A stretch of 64,000 bases of DNA from Flavobacterium jejuense (GTDB taxonomy: Bacteria > Bacteroidota > Bacteroidia > Flavobacteriales > Flavobacteriaceae): NCBI RefSeq assembly GCF_006491595.2, contig NZ_VEVQ02000006.1, positions 1 through 64,000 of the forward strand. The letters are read 5' to 3'. The notes beneath the pieces were generated by a model. The model was not told where the DNA came from. It did no database searches and worked only from the letters and a program-made list of their open reading frames with translations. Shown here piece after piece: positions 26,826-35,822 of this stretch. The translations under genes were made by a program, and so were the position numbers. Numbering within the stretch: the first letter of the stretch is position 1; every line of letters begins with the position of its first letter.

Positions 26826-26846
26826 AATTGTTTAATTAACAAATTA
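26826..26846. terminator. Weak terminator-like palindrome between convergent genes
   Basis: AATTGTT, TAATT, AACAAATT forms a short AT-only stem between the mpl stop and the DUF1287 gene stop. It is weak and may not terminate. Confidence 0.3.
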
Positions 26847-26851
26847 ATACA

Positions 26852-27502
26852 TTATTTTCCATACCTAAAATGTCCCACAATACTATAGTTAAACAAACAA
26901 TCTTGTAAAACTTGTCCACCACCAACATTATGAACAATCATAGGTCGTTTTCCATCTTTTGATTTTAAATGTGTGATAATTCCTATATGTGGTAATTTGT
27001 TGCCAATCATCCAAGTTACTAAATGACCTGTTTTGTAATCATTTGGATTTTGGCTAACAATCAATTTTTCTCCCTTCCTTTCAAAAAAAACTTCCAAATT
27101 AGGTACTCTTCGATGATCAATATTTTTATCGGTAGATTTTAATCCCCAAGTTTTGGGATATTTAGAAAAATTAGACTTCATGTCTTCATGAACTTCTTTT
27201 TGTAAATCAATGTTCAATTTGCGATAAGTACGAATCACAACATCAGTACAAACACCAGTTTTTTTCGGAACGTCTCCATTTGGATATTTTATACCAACAT
27301 AAGTTGGTGTATAAATAACTTCGGGATCAATAATTGAGATGGCAGCATTTGAAAGTTTTTCCGCGAAAGTTTTGGCTTGAATTAGTTCAGGAGTACTATT
27401 TTTCTTTTTTTCTTTAACTGAAACTATAGGTTTTAATGTTTCTTTTTTTTCTTGGCAACCTGATAAATTAATAAATAAAGCCAAAAGTAGAATAAATTTC
27501 AT
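26852..27502 (-). CDS. DUF1287-family lipoprotein
   Basis: The 216-residue protein has a lipoprotein signal (LFINLSGCQEKK, lipobox LSGC at about 13-16). The body carries the family signature: YPNGDVPKKTGVCTDVVIR in one block, then NIDLQKEVHEDM, HLVTWMIGNKLPHIGII and IVHNVGGG. The pattern of one Cys (GVCTDV) and conserved His (LPHIGI) suggests an NlpC/P60-like amidase fold, so a cell-wall or peptide hydrolase is plausible. It is convergent with mpl and divergent from radC. Confidence 0.8.
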   Translation of the reverse strand: MKFILLLALFINLSGCQEKKETLKPIVSVKEKKKNSTPELIQAKTFAEKLSNAAISIIDPEVIYTPTYVGIKYPNGDVPKKTGVCTDVVIRTYRKLNIDLQKEVHEDMKSNFSKYPKTWGLKSTDKNIDHRRVPNLEVFFERKGEKLIVSQNPNDYKTGHLVTWMIGNKLPHIGIITHLKSKDGKRPMIVHNVGGGQVLQDCLFNYSIVGHFRYGK

Positions 27503-27614
27503 TTTCTGTTTTTAAAATAACGCTAAAGTAATCAGTAAATTGTAAATTAAATATTTTGAAAGTAATAAAAAATGAATTTAATTTGTTTCTTATAAATGCC
27601 AAAATAAATATTAT

Positions 27615-28298
27615 ATGTACACGCCAATTAATCAATGGGCAGAAGACGATCGTCCTCGTGAAAAATTTCTTCTTAAAGGGAAATCCACTTTATCAGATTC
27701 AGAACTTTTAGCCATACTCATAGGTTCAGGTTCTAGAAATGAAAGTGCTGTTCAGCTTTGTCAGCGCATTTTAGCTTCAGCCAATAACAACCTCAATTTA
27801 TTAGGTAAGCTATCCGTTCAACAATTAATTCAATTTAAAGGCATAGGTGAGGCTAAAGCTATCTCAATAGTAGCAGCTTTAGAACTTGGTAGAAGAAGAA
27901 GGGCAGAAGAAACAATTGAGCTATCAAAAGTCTCATCAAGTAAAGCTGTTTTTGAAATTATGCAACCTTTAATAGGTGAATTGGCTCATGAGGAATTCTG
28001 GGTGTTATATTTGAATAATGCTAATAAAGTGATTTATAAAACTCAAATAAGTAAAGGAGGAATAACTGGAACAATTGTTGATTCTAGAGTGGTTTTTAAA
28101 TTAGCCTTTGAACATAATGCTACAGCTGTTATTCTATCTCATAATCATCCGTCGGGTAAATTAACAGCTAGTCAAGCAGATATTCAATTAACGAAAAATT
28201 TACAACAAGCTGGAAAAACTTTAGAAATACATGTATTAGATCATATTATTATCACTGAAAAAGGGTATTTTAGTTTTGCAGATGAAGGAATGATGTAG
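27615..28298 (+). CDS. radC: RadC-family JAB-domain protein
   Basis: The 227-residue protein is full length. An N-terminal helix-hairpin-helix part (LSDSELLAILIGSG, LIQFKGIGEAKAISIVAAL) precedes the JAB/MPN metal-binding part (HNATAVILSHNHPSGKLTAS and HVLDHIII, the HxH...D ligands). RadC was named for DNA repair, but its role is unsettled. The following hydrolase gene begins 35 nt after its stop and may be co-transcribed. Confidence 0.95.
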   Translation: MYTPINQWAEDDRPREKFLLKGKSTLSDSELLAILIGSGSRNESAVQLCQRILASANNNLNLLGKLSVQQLIQFKGIGEAKAISIVAALELGRRRRAEETIELSKVSSSKAVFEIMQPLIGELAHEEFWVLYLNNANKVIYKTQISKGGITGTIVDSRVVFKLAFEHNATAVILSHNHPSGKLTASQADIQLTKNLQQAGKTLEIHVLDHIIITEKGYFSFADEGMM

Positions 28299-28333
28299 GG
28301 TAGAGATGAACTTTTAATAAATAAGTGGTAGTT

Positions 28334-29362
28334 ATGATAAAATTATGTAAGGTAAGTTTGAATGTCAAAATGCTGTTTTTAATTTTTTTCTTATTCTTTC
28401 TTAAATCTTTTGGACAAATTAATGAATTAAAAGAGATAGGTTTTGATAAAGTTGAATTAAAAACAAAATCAGATACAATTGTTTTTATAAGGTCAATTAA
28501 TAGAGATAATACAACAAAACCTACAATAATCTTTCTACAGGGTTCGTTGCCTTTGCCAATTGTCTTTAAAGATAAAGAAGAATTTTTTACTTTATTTCCT
28601 TTCAAAACAGCAGAATATTTAGATAAATATAATTTAATATTAATCGCTAGAAAAGGCATACCATTATTAGGTGAATTTCAAAGAGACGCAAATGGTTATA
28701 AAGATGCAAATGGATACGTTCCTTTAGAGTATATTAAATATGATAACCTTACTTATAGAGTGCTACAAACAAGAGAAGTACTGAATTTCTTATATAAACA
28801 AAAATGGGTTGATAAAAAAGCTATTTATGTTGTAGGTCATTCTGAAGGATATCGTGTTGCGGCTAAATTATCGGAAAATAATAAAAAAATCACTAAGCTT
28901 GTTTGTATGTCTGCTGATCCATTTAATAGATCCACAGAAGAAATATTAAAATACAGATTAGATAGTTACACTCAAAGTAATGATTCGATTTCTCAAAACG
29001 CCATCAATGATATTACTAAAAATTTTCTTAGTATTGGAAAAATTGAAGAATATAAAAAAGATGCTGATTTGTATAATTGGTCAAGTTATAATTCTGAGTT
29101 AACTTTTAATAGCTTCAAAAAATTTAATAATCCAATATTGGTGATTTATGGAACTAATGACTTAACTGCTTTTCATAATGATTTGCTTCTGTTTTTATTA
29201 AAAGATAAAAGAGATTTTTTTGTAAAAGCCTATCCTGATTATGACCATAATTTCTTTAAAAAAGAGTTTGATGAAGACGGAAATCTAGTAGAAGATAGTT
29301 ATAATTGGGATACCGTTTTTAGAGATACTGTAAACTGGTTAGAAACAGGTAAACTGGATTAA
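28334..29362 (+). CDS. Exported alpha/beta-hydrolase
   Basis: The 342-residue protein has a hydrophobic N-terminal signal segment (MLFLIFFLFFLKSFGQ). The nucleophile elbow is GHSEG (Ser near residue 169), with likely acid D near 274 (IYGTNDLTAF) and His near 304 (YPDYDHNFF). IIFLQGSLPLP supplies the oxyanion region. It may be an esterase or peptidase; substrate unknown. The frame extends to a GTG at 28325, but the ATG at 28334 is preferred. Confidence 0.78.
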   Translation: MIKLCKVSLNVKMLFLIFFLFFLKSFGQINELKEIGFDKVELKTKSDTIVFIRSINRDNTTKPTIIFLQGSLPLPIVFKDKEEFFTLFPFKTAEYLDKYNLILIARKGIPLLGEFQRDANGYKDANGYVPLEYIKYDNLTYRVLQTREVLNFLYKQKWVDKKAIYVVGHSEGYRVAAKLSENNKKITKLVCMSADPFNRSTEEILKYRLDSYTQSNDSISQNAINDITKNFLSIGKIEEYKKDADLYNWSSYNSELTFNSFKKFNNPILVIYGTNDLTAFHNDLLLFLLKDKRDFFVKAYPDYDHNFFKKEFDEDGNLVEDSYNWDTVFRDTVNWLETGKLD

Positions 29363-29375
29363 ATGATATAAATAA

Positions 29376-29407
29376 TTTGTTTTTAAGAGACAATTGTCGT
29401 AAATTTA
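29376..29407 (+). promoter_or_regulatory. Toxin-antitoxin promoter with embedded palindromic operator
   Basis: TTTG (29376-29379), 20 nt, TAAATTTA (29400-29407) resembles the housekeeping promoter. The perfect palindrome GACAATTGTC (29389-29398) lies between the two boxes, and TTGTC...GACAA arms (29394-29398, 29410-29414) extend past the -7 box. This is where an autorepressing antitoxin would bind. Confidence 0.55.
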
Positions 29408-29425
29408 CAGACAAATGACGCCATT

Positions 29426-29929
29426 ATGACAAAGTTAGTTGCTAATTCAGATCTAAAAATAGATAAAGCTGTTAGAATGTATGTCTCTAAGGTAGGGAAA
29501 GAGTCAGATTTAACAGTGGTTGATAAAAATATTACTTATAAAAAATTCTTGTCAAACCGGATGTTGATTGTGCATTCCATTAGAAGAGGGTTGCCATACG
29601 AGATATATGATTTAATAAAAGAACGTACTCCTTTTAATGAGGAAGACTGGGCGCAATTTTTAGGTGTTTCTTTACGAACATTACAACGTAATAAATCCAA
29701 AAAAGATTTTGTTTTCGATCCTATTCCTACAGAAAAAATCTTAGAATTAGCAGAAGTGACATCGTTAGGGAAAGAAGTGTTTGATTCAAAAGAACAATTT
29801 TATCTTTGGTTAAATACTCCAAATTTTGCTTTGGGAAACCTGCAGCCCTTTGAACTGTTAAAAGATTCTTATGGAAAAGAAATGGTTATGAATGAATTGA
29901 ATAAAATTCAATACGGAATATTTGTGTAA
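29426..29929 (+). CDS. Xre/MbcA/ParS-type antitoxin
   Basis: The 167-residue protein is the antitoxin half of a RES/Xre type II system. The middle carries an Xre-like helix-turn-helix (EEDWAQFLGVSLRTLQRNKS), and the C-terminal domain (SKEQFYLWLNTPNFALGNLQ, then PFELLKDSYGKEMVMNELNK) is the MbcA/ParS toxin-binding fold formerly DUF2384. Its stop TAA shares one base with the toxin ATG, as usual in such operons. It probably represses its own promoter at the palindrome just upstream. Confidence 0.92.
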   Translation: MTKLVANSDLKIDKAVRMYVSKVGKESDLTVVDKNITYKKFLSNRMLIVHSIRRGLPYEIYDLIKERTPFNEEDWAQFLGVSLRTLQRNKSKKDFVFDPIPTEKILELAEVTSLGKEVFDSKEQFYLWLNTPNFALGNLQPFELLKDSYGKEMVMNELNKIQYGIFV

Positions 29930-30387
29930 TGGAAGTATTTCGGTTAGCTAATAAAAAATATCCGATTGAACTTTCTGGTGTTGGTGCATCTATAACTGGT
30001 GCAAGATGGAATTCTAAAGGTATTGAAGTGGTTTATACTGCGCAAAGTAGGGCTTTAGCCATGGCTGAGGTTGTAGTGCATGTTACTTTAGCAACTTTAC
30101 CTAGTGGTTATGTTATGTTAACTATTTTTATACCAGATGATGTGGTTGTAGAAATGCTAGATGTAAAAAAAATACCATTAGGTTGGAATAGTTTTCCAGA
30201 GTTAGTTGATACGCAAAAAATTGGAGATGAGTTTCTTAGAAGTAAGAAAAGTGCTGTGTTAAAAGTGCCTTCTGCTGTGGTTCAAGGAGATTATAATTAT
30301 CTATTAAATCCTTTTCATGACGATTTTAAGAAAATTAAAATTATACAACAAGAAGATTTCCCTTTCGATAAGAGAATTTTTAAATAA
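29929..30387 (+). CDS. RES-domain toxin
   Basis: The 152-residue protein is a full RES domain: GARWNSKG (R26), YTAQSRALAMAE (Y36, E47) and LKVPSAVVQGDYNYLLNP (S115), the Arg-Glu-Ser set for which the family is named. Characterised RES toxins degrade NAD+ in the cytoplasm and stop growth. All three residues are intact, so it should be active and held in check by the antitoxin before it. No mobile element flanks the pair. Confidence 0.92.
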   Translation: MEVFRLANKKYPIELSGVGASITGARWNSKGIEVVYTAQSRALAMAEVVVHVTLATLPSGYVMLTIFIPDDVVVEMLDVKKIPLGWNSFPELVDTQKIGDEFLRSKKSAVLKVPSAVVQGDYNYLLNPFHDDFKKIKIIQQEDFPFDKRIFK

Positions 30388-30452
30388 ACATTAAGATTTT
30401 TTTCTTTTCAATTTGTTATATTGCAGCTCATTAAAAATTAAGCATATCAAAA

Positions 30453-31082
30453 ATGATAAGCACAAAAAACATTACGTTTTCTTATAATAAAGAACAATCT
30501 TTTATTTTACCCGATTTGCATTGCGATGCAGGAAGTACTATTCTTATAACAGGTGATTCTGGGAAAGGGAAAACGACATATTTGCATATATTAGCTGGTT
30601 TACTTCACCCTACAACAGGTGCAATAACAATTGATGATACAGATATTGTTACCTTGTCAGAAAGTAAAAATGATAAATTTAGAGGTCAAAATATTGGAAT
30701 TGTATTTCAAAAATCACATTTTGTTAGTGCCTTAACAGTTTTGGAAAATTTAGAAATGGCAAGTTGGTTAGCAAGTGGTAAGAAAAATTCAAATAGAGCT
30801 AAAAAACTTTTGGAACAATTAAGTATAACTAATCAAAGTGATAAGTTGCCTAATCAATTAAGTATTGGACAGCAACAACGTGTCTCAATCGCTCGTGCTT
30901 TAATGAATGAGCCAAAAGTATTATTAGCAGATGAGCCTACTTCTAGTTTGGATGATAAAAATGCTGAAAAAGTAATTGAGTTACTAACTTCTTTATCTAA
31001 AGAAAATAAAGCCGCTTTAATTATAGTCACTCACGACAGTAGAATAAAAGAAAAATTTAGTAACCGAATAACTTTAGTGTAA
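30453..31082 (+). CDS. ABC transporter ATP-binding protein (LolD/MacB-type)
   Basis: The 209-residue ATPase has Walker A GDSGKGKT, signature LSIGQQQRVSIARAL, Walker B VLLADEPTSSLDD and switch His in VTHDSR. It is the size of LolD/FtsE-type subunits that pair with FtsX-like permeases, and the permease gene starts 1 nt after its stop. The cargo is discussed under the permease. It belongs to a three-gene operon ending at 32863. Confidence 0.92.
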   Translation: MISTKNITFSYNKEQSFILPDLHCDAGSTILITGDSGKGKTTYLHILAGLLHPTTGAITIDDTDIVTLSESKNDKFRGQNIGIVFQKSHFVSALTVLENLEMASWLASGKKNSNRAKKLLEQLSITNQSDKLPNQLSIGQQQRVSIARALMNEPKVLLADEPTSSLDDKNAEKVIELLTSLSKENKAALIIVTHDSRIKEKFSNRITLV

Positions 31083-31083
31083 A

Positions 31084-32385
31084 ATGATAGCAAAACTAGC
31101 TTGGAGAAATATTTGGTTTAAACCTTTAAATACTATTTTAAGTATTATCTTGTTAACGTCAAGTGTTGCTATAATTACGGTTTTAGTATTATTGGAAAAA
31201 CAATTTGAAGAAAAGTTTAATAGTAATATTGATGGAGTAGACTTGGTTCTTGGAGCGCAAGGAAGTCCATTGCAATTAATACTATCTTCTGTTTACCAAG
31301 TAGATGCTCCTACAGGAAATATTAGTTACGATTCAGCAAAAGTTTGGATGCAACATCCTTTTGTTAAAAAAGCTATTCCTTTGGCTTTTGGAGATAATTA
31401 TAGAGGCTATAAAATTTTGGGAACTACAACAGATTATTTGGAAAAATATGAAGCTAAAATTTCAAAAGGAAAAGTATTTGAAAAGAATTTTGAGGTAGTA
31501 ATTGGTGGAGAAATAGCCAAAAAACTAAATTTAAAAATAGGTGACGAGTTTTTTGGTTCTCATGGTGACGCAGCAGAAGGAGAAGTTCATGATCATTTTT
31601 CTTATAAAGTAGTTGGAATTGCAGAAATGACTGGAAGAGTAGTTGATAATCTTATTTTATGTACAATACCAAGTGTTTGGGAGATGCATGGTAGTCATGA
31701 AGAAGAAGAATTGCATAATCCAATACATGGAGAAGAAGGTCATAGACATGAAGAAGGTGATGAACATTTGCAACACGAACATGATCATGACGAACATTCA
31801 CATCATGATGATAAAGAAATGACACTTGATGAAAAAGGAATGGAAATAACGGCTGTTTTATTGCAGTTTAGAAATAAGATGGGCATTGTAACTTGGCCAA
31901 GAATTATAGCTCAAAACACTAAAATGCAAGTAGCTTCTCCAGCAATTGAAGTTAATCGTTTGGTTTCTATGTTTGGAATAGGGATTGATGCATTGCGATA
32001 TTTAGCTTATGGTATCATGTTGATTTCTGGAATTTCAATTTTTATTGCTTTGTTCAATACATTGAAAGAACGTAAAAATGAATTTGCATTATTGAGAGTA
32101 AATGGAGCTAAAAGACACCAACTTTTGATTTTAGTTATGATAGAAAGTCTATTGCTCTGTGTGGTAGGTTTTATTTTTGGTACGATTTTGGGAAGAATAG
32201 CATTAATGCTCATTTCGTCATCAGCAGAAAAAGATTTTAAGTTTAGTTTCAATCCGTATGAATTTATTTGGAAAAAAGAAGGAGTGTTATTTTTATTAAC
32301 GCTCTTTGTAGGTTTTTTTGCAGCCTTACTCCCAGCGATAAAAGCATACCAATTAAATATTTCAAAAACATTAGCCAATGCGTAA
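31084..32385 (+). CDS. FtsX-like ABC permease with histidine-rich insert
   Basis: The 433-residue permease has an N-terminal membrane helix (about 17-37), a large periplasmic domain, and three C-terminal helices (about 300-430, with LLRVNGAKRHQLLILVMIES in the coupling region). Between residues 202 and 241 there are 13 histidines with many Glu/Asp, the pattern of a metal-binding loop. Such LolCDE-like permeases with a DUF3299 neighbour occur in zinc-linked operons of Vibrio (zrg), so a zinc or other divalent metal role is inferred. Its last 8 nt overlap the next gene. Confidence 0.85.
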   Translation: MIAKLAWRNIWFKPLNTILSIILLTSSVAIITVLVLLEKQFEEKFNSNIDGVDLVLGAQGSPLQLILSSVYQVDAPTGNISYDSAKVWMQHPFVKKAIPLAFGDNYRGYKILGTTTDYLEKYEAKISKGKVFEKNFEVVIGGEIAKKLNLKIGDEFFGSHGDAAEGEVHDHFSYKVVGIAEMTGRVVDNLILCTIPSVWEMHGSHEEEELHNPIHGEEGHRHEEGDEHLQHEHDHDEHSHHDDKEMTLDEKGMEITAVLLQFRNKMGIVTWPRIIAQNTKMQVASPAIEVNRLVSMFGIGIDALRYLAYGIMLISGISIFIALFNTLKERKNEFALLRVNGAKRHQLLILVMIESLLLCVVGFIFGTILGRIALMLISSSAEKDFKFSFNPYEFIWKKEGVLFLLTLFVGFFAALLPAIKAYQLNISKTLANA

Positions 32386-32863
32386 TTATATTAAATTTTC
32401 AATAGCACTATTAGTTCTAGTTTCTCTATTTAGTTTTAATAAAAAAGAACAAAATAGTACATTTAAAAAGGATAAAGAAATCATTTTAACAGATACTCTG
32501 ACATGGAGTTTGTTAGGTAAAATAGAATATTTAAAAAAGCCAGATAAAGTTTATGGTGAAATAATGTTTCCTGTTATTAATCCAAAATTAAAGTCTTTAC
32601 AAAGTAAAGAAGTGACTATAAGTGGTTTTATTATTCCTATTGATAATAAAAATTATGCAGTAAGTAAAAATGTATTTGCAGCTTGTTTTTTTTGTGGAAA
32701 ATCAGGGCCAGAAACCTTAATGGGAATTAAATTTAAAGGAGATTTACCTAAATTAAAAACAGATCAATTTGTTACATTAAAAGGGAAATTTAGGTATAAT
32801 GATAATGATGTGGAAGATTGGATTTATCATATAGAAAATGCAGTTATTACAGCAGGAAATTAA
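32378..32863 (+). CDS. DUF3299-like exported protein of the metal ABC operon
   Basis: The 161-residue protein has an N-terminal hydrophobic export segment (FSIALLVLVSLFSF). The body has VTISGFIIPIDNKN, FAACFFCGKSGPETLMGIKF (a CxxC pair) and VTLKGKFRYNDNDVEDWIYHI. The GFIIP then Cys-containing motif resembles DUF3299, whose members sit beside FtsX-like ABC genes. The CFFC pair could hold a metal. It overlaps the permease gene by 8 nt, so translation is probably coupled. Confidence 0.65.
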   Translation: MRNYIKFSIALLVLVSLFSFNKKEQNSTFKKDKEIILTDTLTWSLLGKIEYLKKPDKVYGEIMFPVINPKLKSLQSKEVTISGFIIPIDNKNYAVSKNVFAACFFCGKSGPETLMGIKFKGDLPKLKTDQFVTLKGKFRYNDNDVEDWIYHIENAVITAGN

Positions 32864-32867
32864 TTTG

Positions 32868-32891
32868 AAGCCCATTTTTTGGGCTTTTTTT
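32868..32891 (+). terminator. Terminator of the metal ABC operon
   Basis: AAGCCC (32868-32873), 7-nt loop, GGGCTT (32881-32886) and a T-run, immediately after the stop. Confidence 0.82.
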
Positions 32892-32896
32892 AAATA

Positions 32897-32928
32897 TTGT
32901 TCTGCTTTCAGAACCTTAGATATATTTT
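32897..32928 (+). promoter_or_regulatory. Probable promoter of the YjjG-type phosphatase gene
   Basis: TTG (32897-32899), 21 nt, TATATTTT (32921-32928), close to the consensus, 22 nt before the ATG. Confidence 0.45.
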
Positions 32929-32950
32929 TAAAACTATAGGAATTTTATAA

Positions 32951-33640
32951 ATGATTTTTAAAAACAAAAAGCACCTTTTTTTCGATTTAGATCACACGCT
33001 TTGGGATTTTGATAAGAATTCAGAAGTAGCATTTGGTATTATTTTCAAACAATATGATTTTAACTTTTCTATTGCCGATTTTTTAGAACATTATATTCCT
33101 AAAAACCAATATTATTGGTCGCTTTATCAAGTAAATGAAATTTCGCAGGAAGAGCTACGTTTTAGGCGTTTAAATGATGTTTTTGAGATTTTAGATGTTT
33201 CTGTTTCAAGAGAATTGGTTGATCAAATTTCAGACGATTATATTGAACATTTGCCTAATAGCAATCATTTGTTTGAAGGAACTATAGAAATTTTGGAATA
33301 TTTGCAACCAAAATATAATTTACATATTGTTACAAACGGTTTTAATCAAGTACAAGATAAAAAAATGAAAAATGCGAACATTTTTCATTACTTTAGTACA
33401 ATAACTAATTCAGAATTAGCAGGAGTAAAAAAACCACATCCAAGCATATTTGAATTTGCACTATCTTTGGCGAAAGCTAAGAAAGAAGATAGTATAATGA
33501 TAGGAGATAGCCTTGAAGCAGATATTGAGGGAGCGTTAGGTTTTGGAATTGATGCTATTTTTTTTAATGAGAAGAAAATCAAAATTGAAAAAGAAATAAA
33601 TCAAATTAATCAACTAATAGAACTTAAAAACTTTTTATAA
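32951..33640 (+). CDS. HAD-family nucleotidase, YjjG type
   Basis: The 229-residue protein is a haloacid-dehalogenase hydrolase. Motif I is FFDLDHTLWDF (D12, D14), motif II is HIVTNGFNQVQ, motif III Lys is in VKKPHPSIFEFAL and motif IV is MIGDSLEADIEGALGFG. The DLDHTLWDF form and length fit the YjjG pyrimidine 5'-nucleotidases that remove non-canonical nucleotides. It is followed after 1 nt by a secreted protein gene. Confidence 0.88.
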   Translation: MIFKNKKHLFFDLDHTLWDFDKNSEVAFGIIFKQYDFNFSIADFLEHYIPKNQYYWSLYQVNEISQEELRFRRLNDVFEILDVSVSRELVDQISDDYIEHLPNSNHLFEGTIEILEYLQPKYNLHIVTNGFNQVQDKKMKNANIFHYFSTITNSELAGVKKPHPSIFEFALSLAKAKKEDSIMIGDSLEADIEGALGFGIDAIFFNEKKIKIEKEINQINQLIELKNFL

Positions 33641-33641
33641 T

Positions 33642-34376
33642 ATGAGAAAAATAGTACTTATTTTAATAATTGTATTTTCTTTATTTTCACAAGCACAGGA
33701 GAAATATAAATATGTTGTTGTTCCTGGGCAATTTTCTTTTTTTAAAGAGCCGAATAAATATAATTTAAATAGTTTAACCAAATCTTTTTTCGAGACAGAA
33801 GGTTTTGTTGTTTTTTATGATACTGAAAATTTACCAAATGAGTTGTTGAAAAATAGATGTTTGGCTTTGTACGTTAATGTGTTAGAGAATAACTCAATGT
33901 TCATGACAAAGATAACTGTTAATGTGAAAGATTGTAAGAATGAAGTTTTAGTAATTAGTGAAGAAGGATCAAGTAGAGAGAAAGATTATGATAAGGCTTA
34001 TAATCAAACTTTAAGAACTGCATTAACTTCTCTTAAAGGGAAATTAAATTTTAAAACTTCTGAAAATCTTACAGGATTAGTTGATCAACAGATTGTCCCA
34101 GAAAAAAAAGGAGCGTTAGAAGATTTAATACCTGTTAGTAAAGAGATAGGTAATAAAAGTGCATTATATGCTCTGCCTACTGAGACGGGTTTTAAACTTG
34201 TAAATGCTATTCCAAATGTCATTTTCGAATTGCAAAAAACATCTATTGATAATTTGTTTCTTGGAGAGAGAGGGATGATGGATAATGGTATATTTTATAA
34301 AAAAGATGAGTCTTGGTTTTATGAATATTATAAAAAAGACAAACTAATTATAGAAAAAGTAGATGTTAAGTTTTAA
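33642..34376 (+). CDS. Exported protein of unknown function
   Basis: The 244-residue protein has a signal peptide (IVLILIIVFSLFSQAQ). The body begins with KYKYVVVPGQFSFFKEPNKY and contains a repeated-strand middle (LALYVNVLENNSMFMTKITV) and VSEKG-like turns. I do not recognise a domain. It is translationally close to the YjjG-type gene and has no terminator before the convergent rarA, only a TAACTTCTAACTT tract. It is probably periplasmic. Confidence 0.65.
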   Translation: MRKIVLILIIVFSLFSQAQEKYKYVVVPGQFSFFKEPNKYNLNSLTKSFFETEGFVVFYDTENLPNELLKNRCLALYVNVLENNSMFMTKITVNVKDCKNEVLVISEEGSSREKDYDKAYNQTLRTALTSLKGKLNFKTSENLTGLVDQQIVPEKKGALEDLIPVSKEIGNKSALYALPTETGFKLVNAIPNVIFELQKTSIDNLFLGERGMMDNGIFYKKDESWFYEYYKKDKLIIEKVDVKF

Positions 34377-34452
34377 TAAAAATTAGAATAACTAATAAGA
34401 TGATAGTGAATTATTTAGGTAGTCTACTGTTTTTGTGTTGTAACTTCTAACT

Positions 34453-35730
34453 TTAATACCCATATTTATCTTTCCATCTATTTTTTAAGAAAGTTCTTAA
34501 TTCTCTTTCTCGAGCATTATCTCCAGGATCAAAAAGCTTAGTTTTACTTAGCTCTTTTGGTAAAAATTCTTGTTCTGCAAAATTATTGGGAAAATCATGT
34601 GAATATTTATAGTCTTCACCATAACCTAATTCTTTCATTAGTTTAGTTGGAGCATTTCGTAAGTGAATTGGAACCGATAAATCACCAGTTTGTTTTACCA
34701 ATTGTTGAGCTTTGTTAATTGCCATATAACTAGCATTACTTTTTGCAGACGATGCCAAATAGATTGCACATTGACTTAAAAGGATTCTGCTTTCTGGATA
34801 ACCAATAGTTGTAACGGCTTGAAAAGTATTATTCGCCATTATTAAAGCGGTAGGATTAGCATTTCCAATATCCTCACTAGCTAAAATGAGCATGCGTCTC
34901 GCAATAAATTTCACATCTTCTCCACCTTCAATCATTCGGGCCAACCAATAAACAGCACCATTTGGATCACTACCACGAATTGATTTTATAAAAGCTGAAA
35001 CAATATCGTAATGTTGCTCGCCTGTTTTATCGTAAAGAACTGTGCTTTTTTGGACTAAATGTGTAACTCTATCATTTGTTATTTCAATAAAATCGTCATC
35101 AGATGCATTTACTATAAGTTCAAAAATATTCAATAATTTTCGGCCATCACCTCCAGAAAGTCTTAACAGTGCTTCACTTTCTTTTAAATCAATATTTTTT
35201 GTTTTTAAAATTTCATCTGTAGTAATTGCTCTTTTTAAAAGCGCTTCTAAGTCATCTCTGGTAAACGCATTCAAAACATAAACTTGACATCTAGACAATA
35301 ATGCAGGGATTACTTCAAAACTTGGATTTTCGGTTGTAGCACCAATTAATGTAACCCAACCTTTCTCAACAGCTGCTAGTAAAGAATCTTGTTGTGATTT
35401 GCTAAAACGATGAATTTCATCAATAAATAAAATTGGATTTTTTGCTGTAAATAAACCTCCACTTTGTTTTGCTTTTTCAATTACTTCTCTAATATCTTTA
35501 ACACCTGAATGTATGGCGCTTAATTGATAAAAAGGGCGTTTGCTTTCTTGAGCCATAATTTGCGCAAGAGTTGTTTTACCTGTTCCAGGTGGTCCCCACA
35601 GAATTAGACTTGGAATAATTCCTTTGCTAATTTGATGTGTTAACGAACCTTGTTCTCCTACTAAATGTAATTGACTAATATATTCTGATAAATGTTGCGG
35701 ACGAATACGTTCTGCTAATGGTGCTTCCAT
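34453..35730 (-). CDS. rarA: Replication-associated recombination ATPase RarA
   Basis: The 425-residue clamp-loader-like AAA+ ATPase (MgsA) acts at stalled forks with SSB. It has Walker [12 protein letters not shown], Walker [16 protein letters not shown], sensor 1 [21 protein letters not shown], and a C-terminal tetramer domain ([31 protein letters not shown]). The N-terminus [17 protein letters not shown] at the ATG at 35730 fits the family; a five-residue extension to 35745 is unlikely. Confidence 0.95.
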   Translation of the reverse strand: MEAPLAERIRPQHLSEYISQLHLVGEQGSLTHQISKGIIPSLILWGPPGTGKTTLAQIMAQESKRPFYQLSAIHSGVKDIREVIEKAKQSGGLFTAKNPILFIDEIHRFSKSQQDSLLAAVEKGWVTLIGATTENPSFEVIPALLSRCQVYVLNAFTRDDLEALLKRAITTDEILKTKNIDLKESEALLRLSGGDGRKLLNIFELIVNASDDDFIEITNDRVTHLVQKSTVLYDKTGEQHYDIVSAFIKSIRGSDPNGAVYWLARMIEGGEDVKFIARRMLILASEDIGNANPTALIMANNTFQAVTTIGYPESRILLSQCAIYLASSAKSNASYMAINKAQQLVKQTGDLSVPIHLRNAPTKLMKELGYGEDYKYSHDFPNNFAEQEFLPKELSKTKLFDPGDNARERELRTFLKNRWKDKYGY

Positions 35731-35763
35731 GATGTAAAAGTACATTTTTTTTTATTTTGAACT

Positions 35764-35808
35764 AAAGTAAAAAGGTTTGAAAATTTACGTTTCAAACCTT
35801 TTTACTTT
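35764..35808. terminator. Terminator with 19-bp perfect stem
   Basis: Arms 35764-35782 and 35790-35808 (AAAGTAAAAAGGTTTGAAA and its complement) with a 7-nt loop lie between the YiaA-like gene stop and rarA. It ends the upstream minus-strand gene. Confidence 0.82.
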
Positions 35809-35822
35809 CAAATTAGATGATT

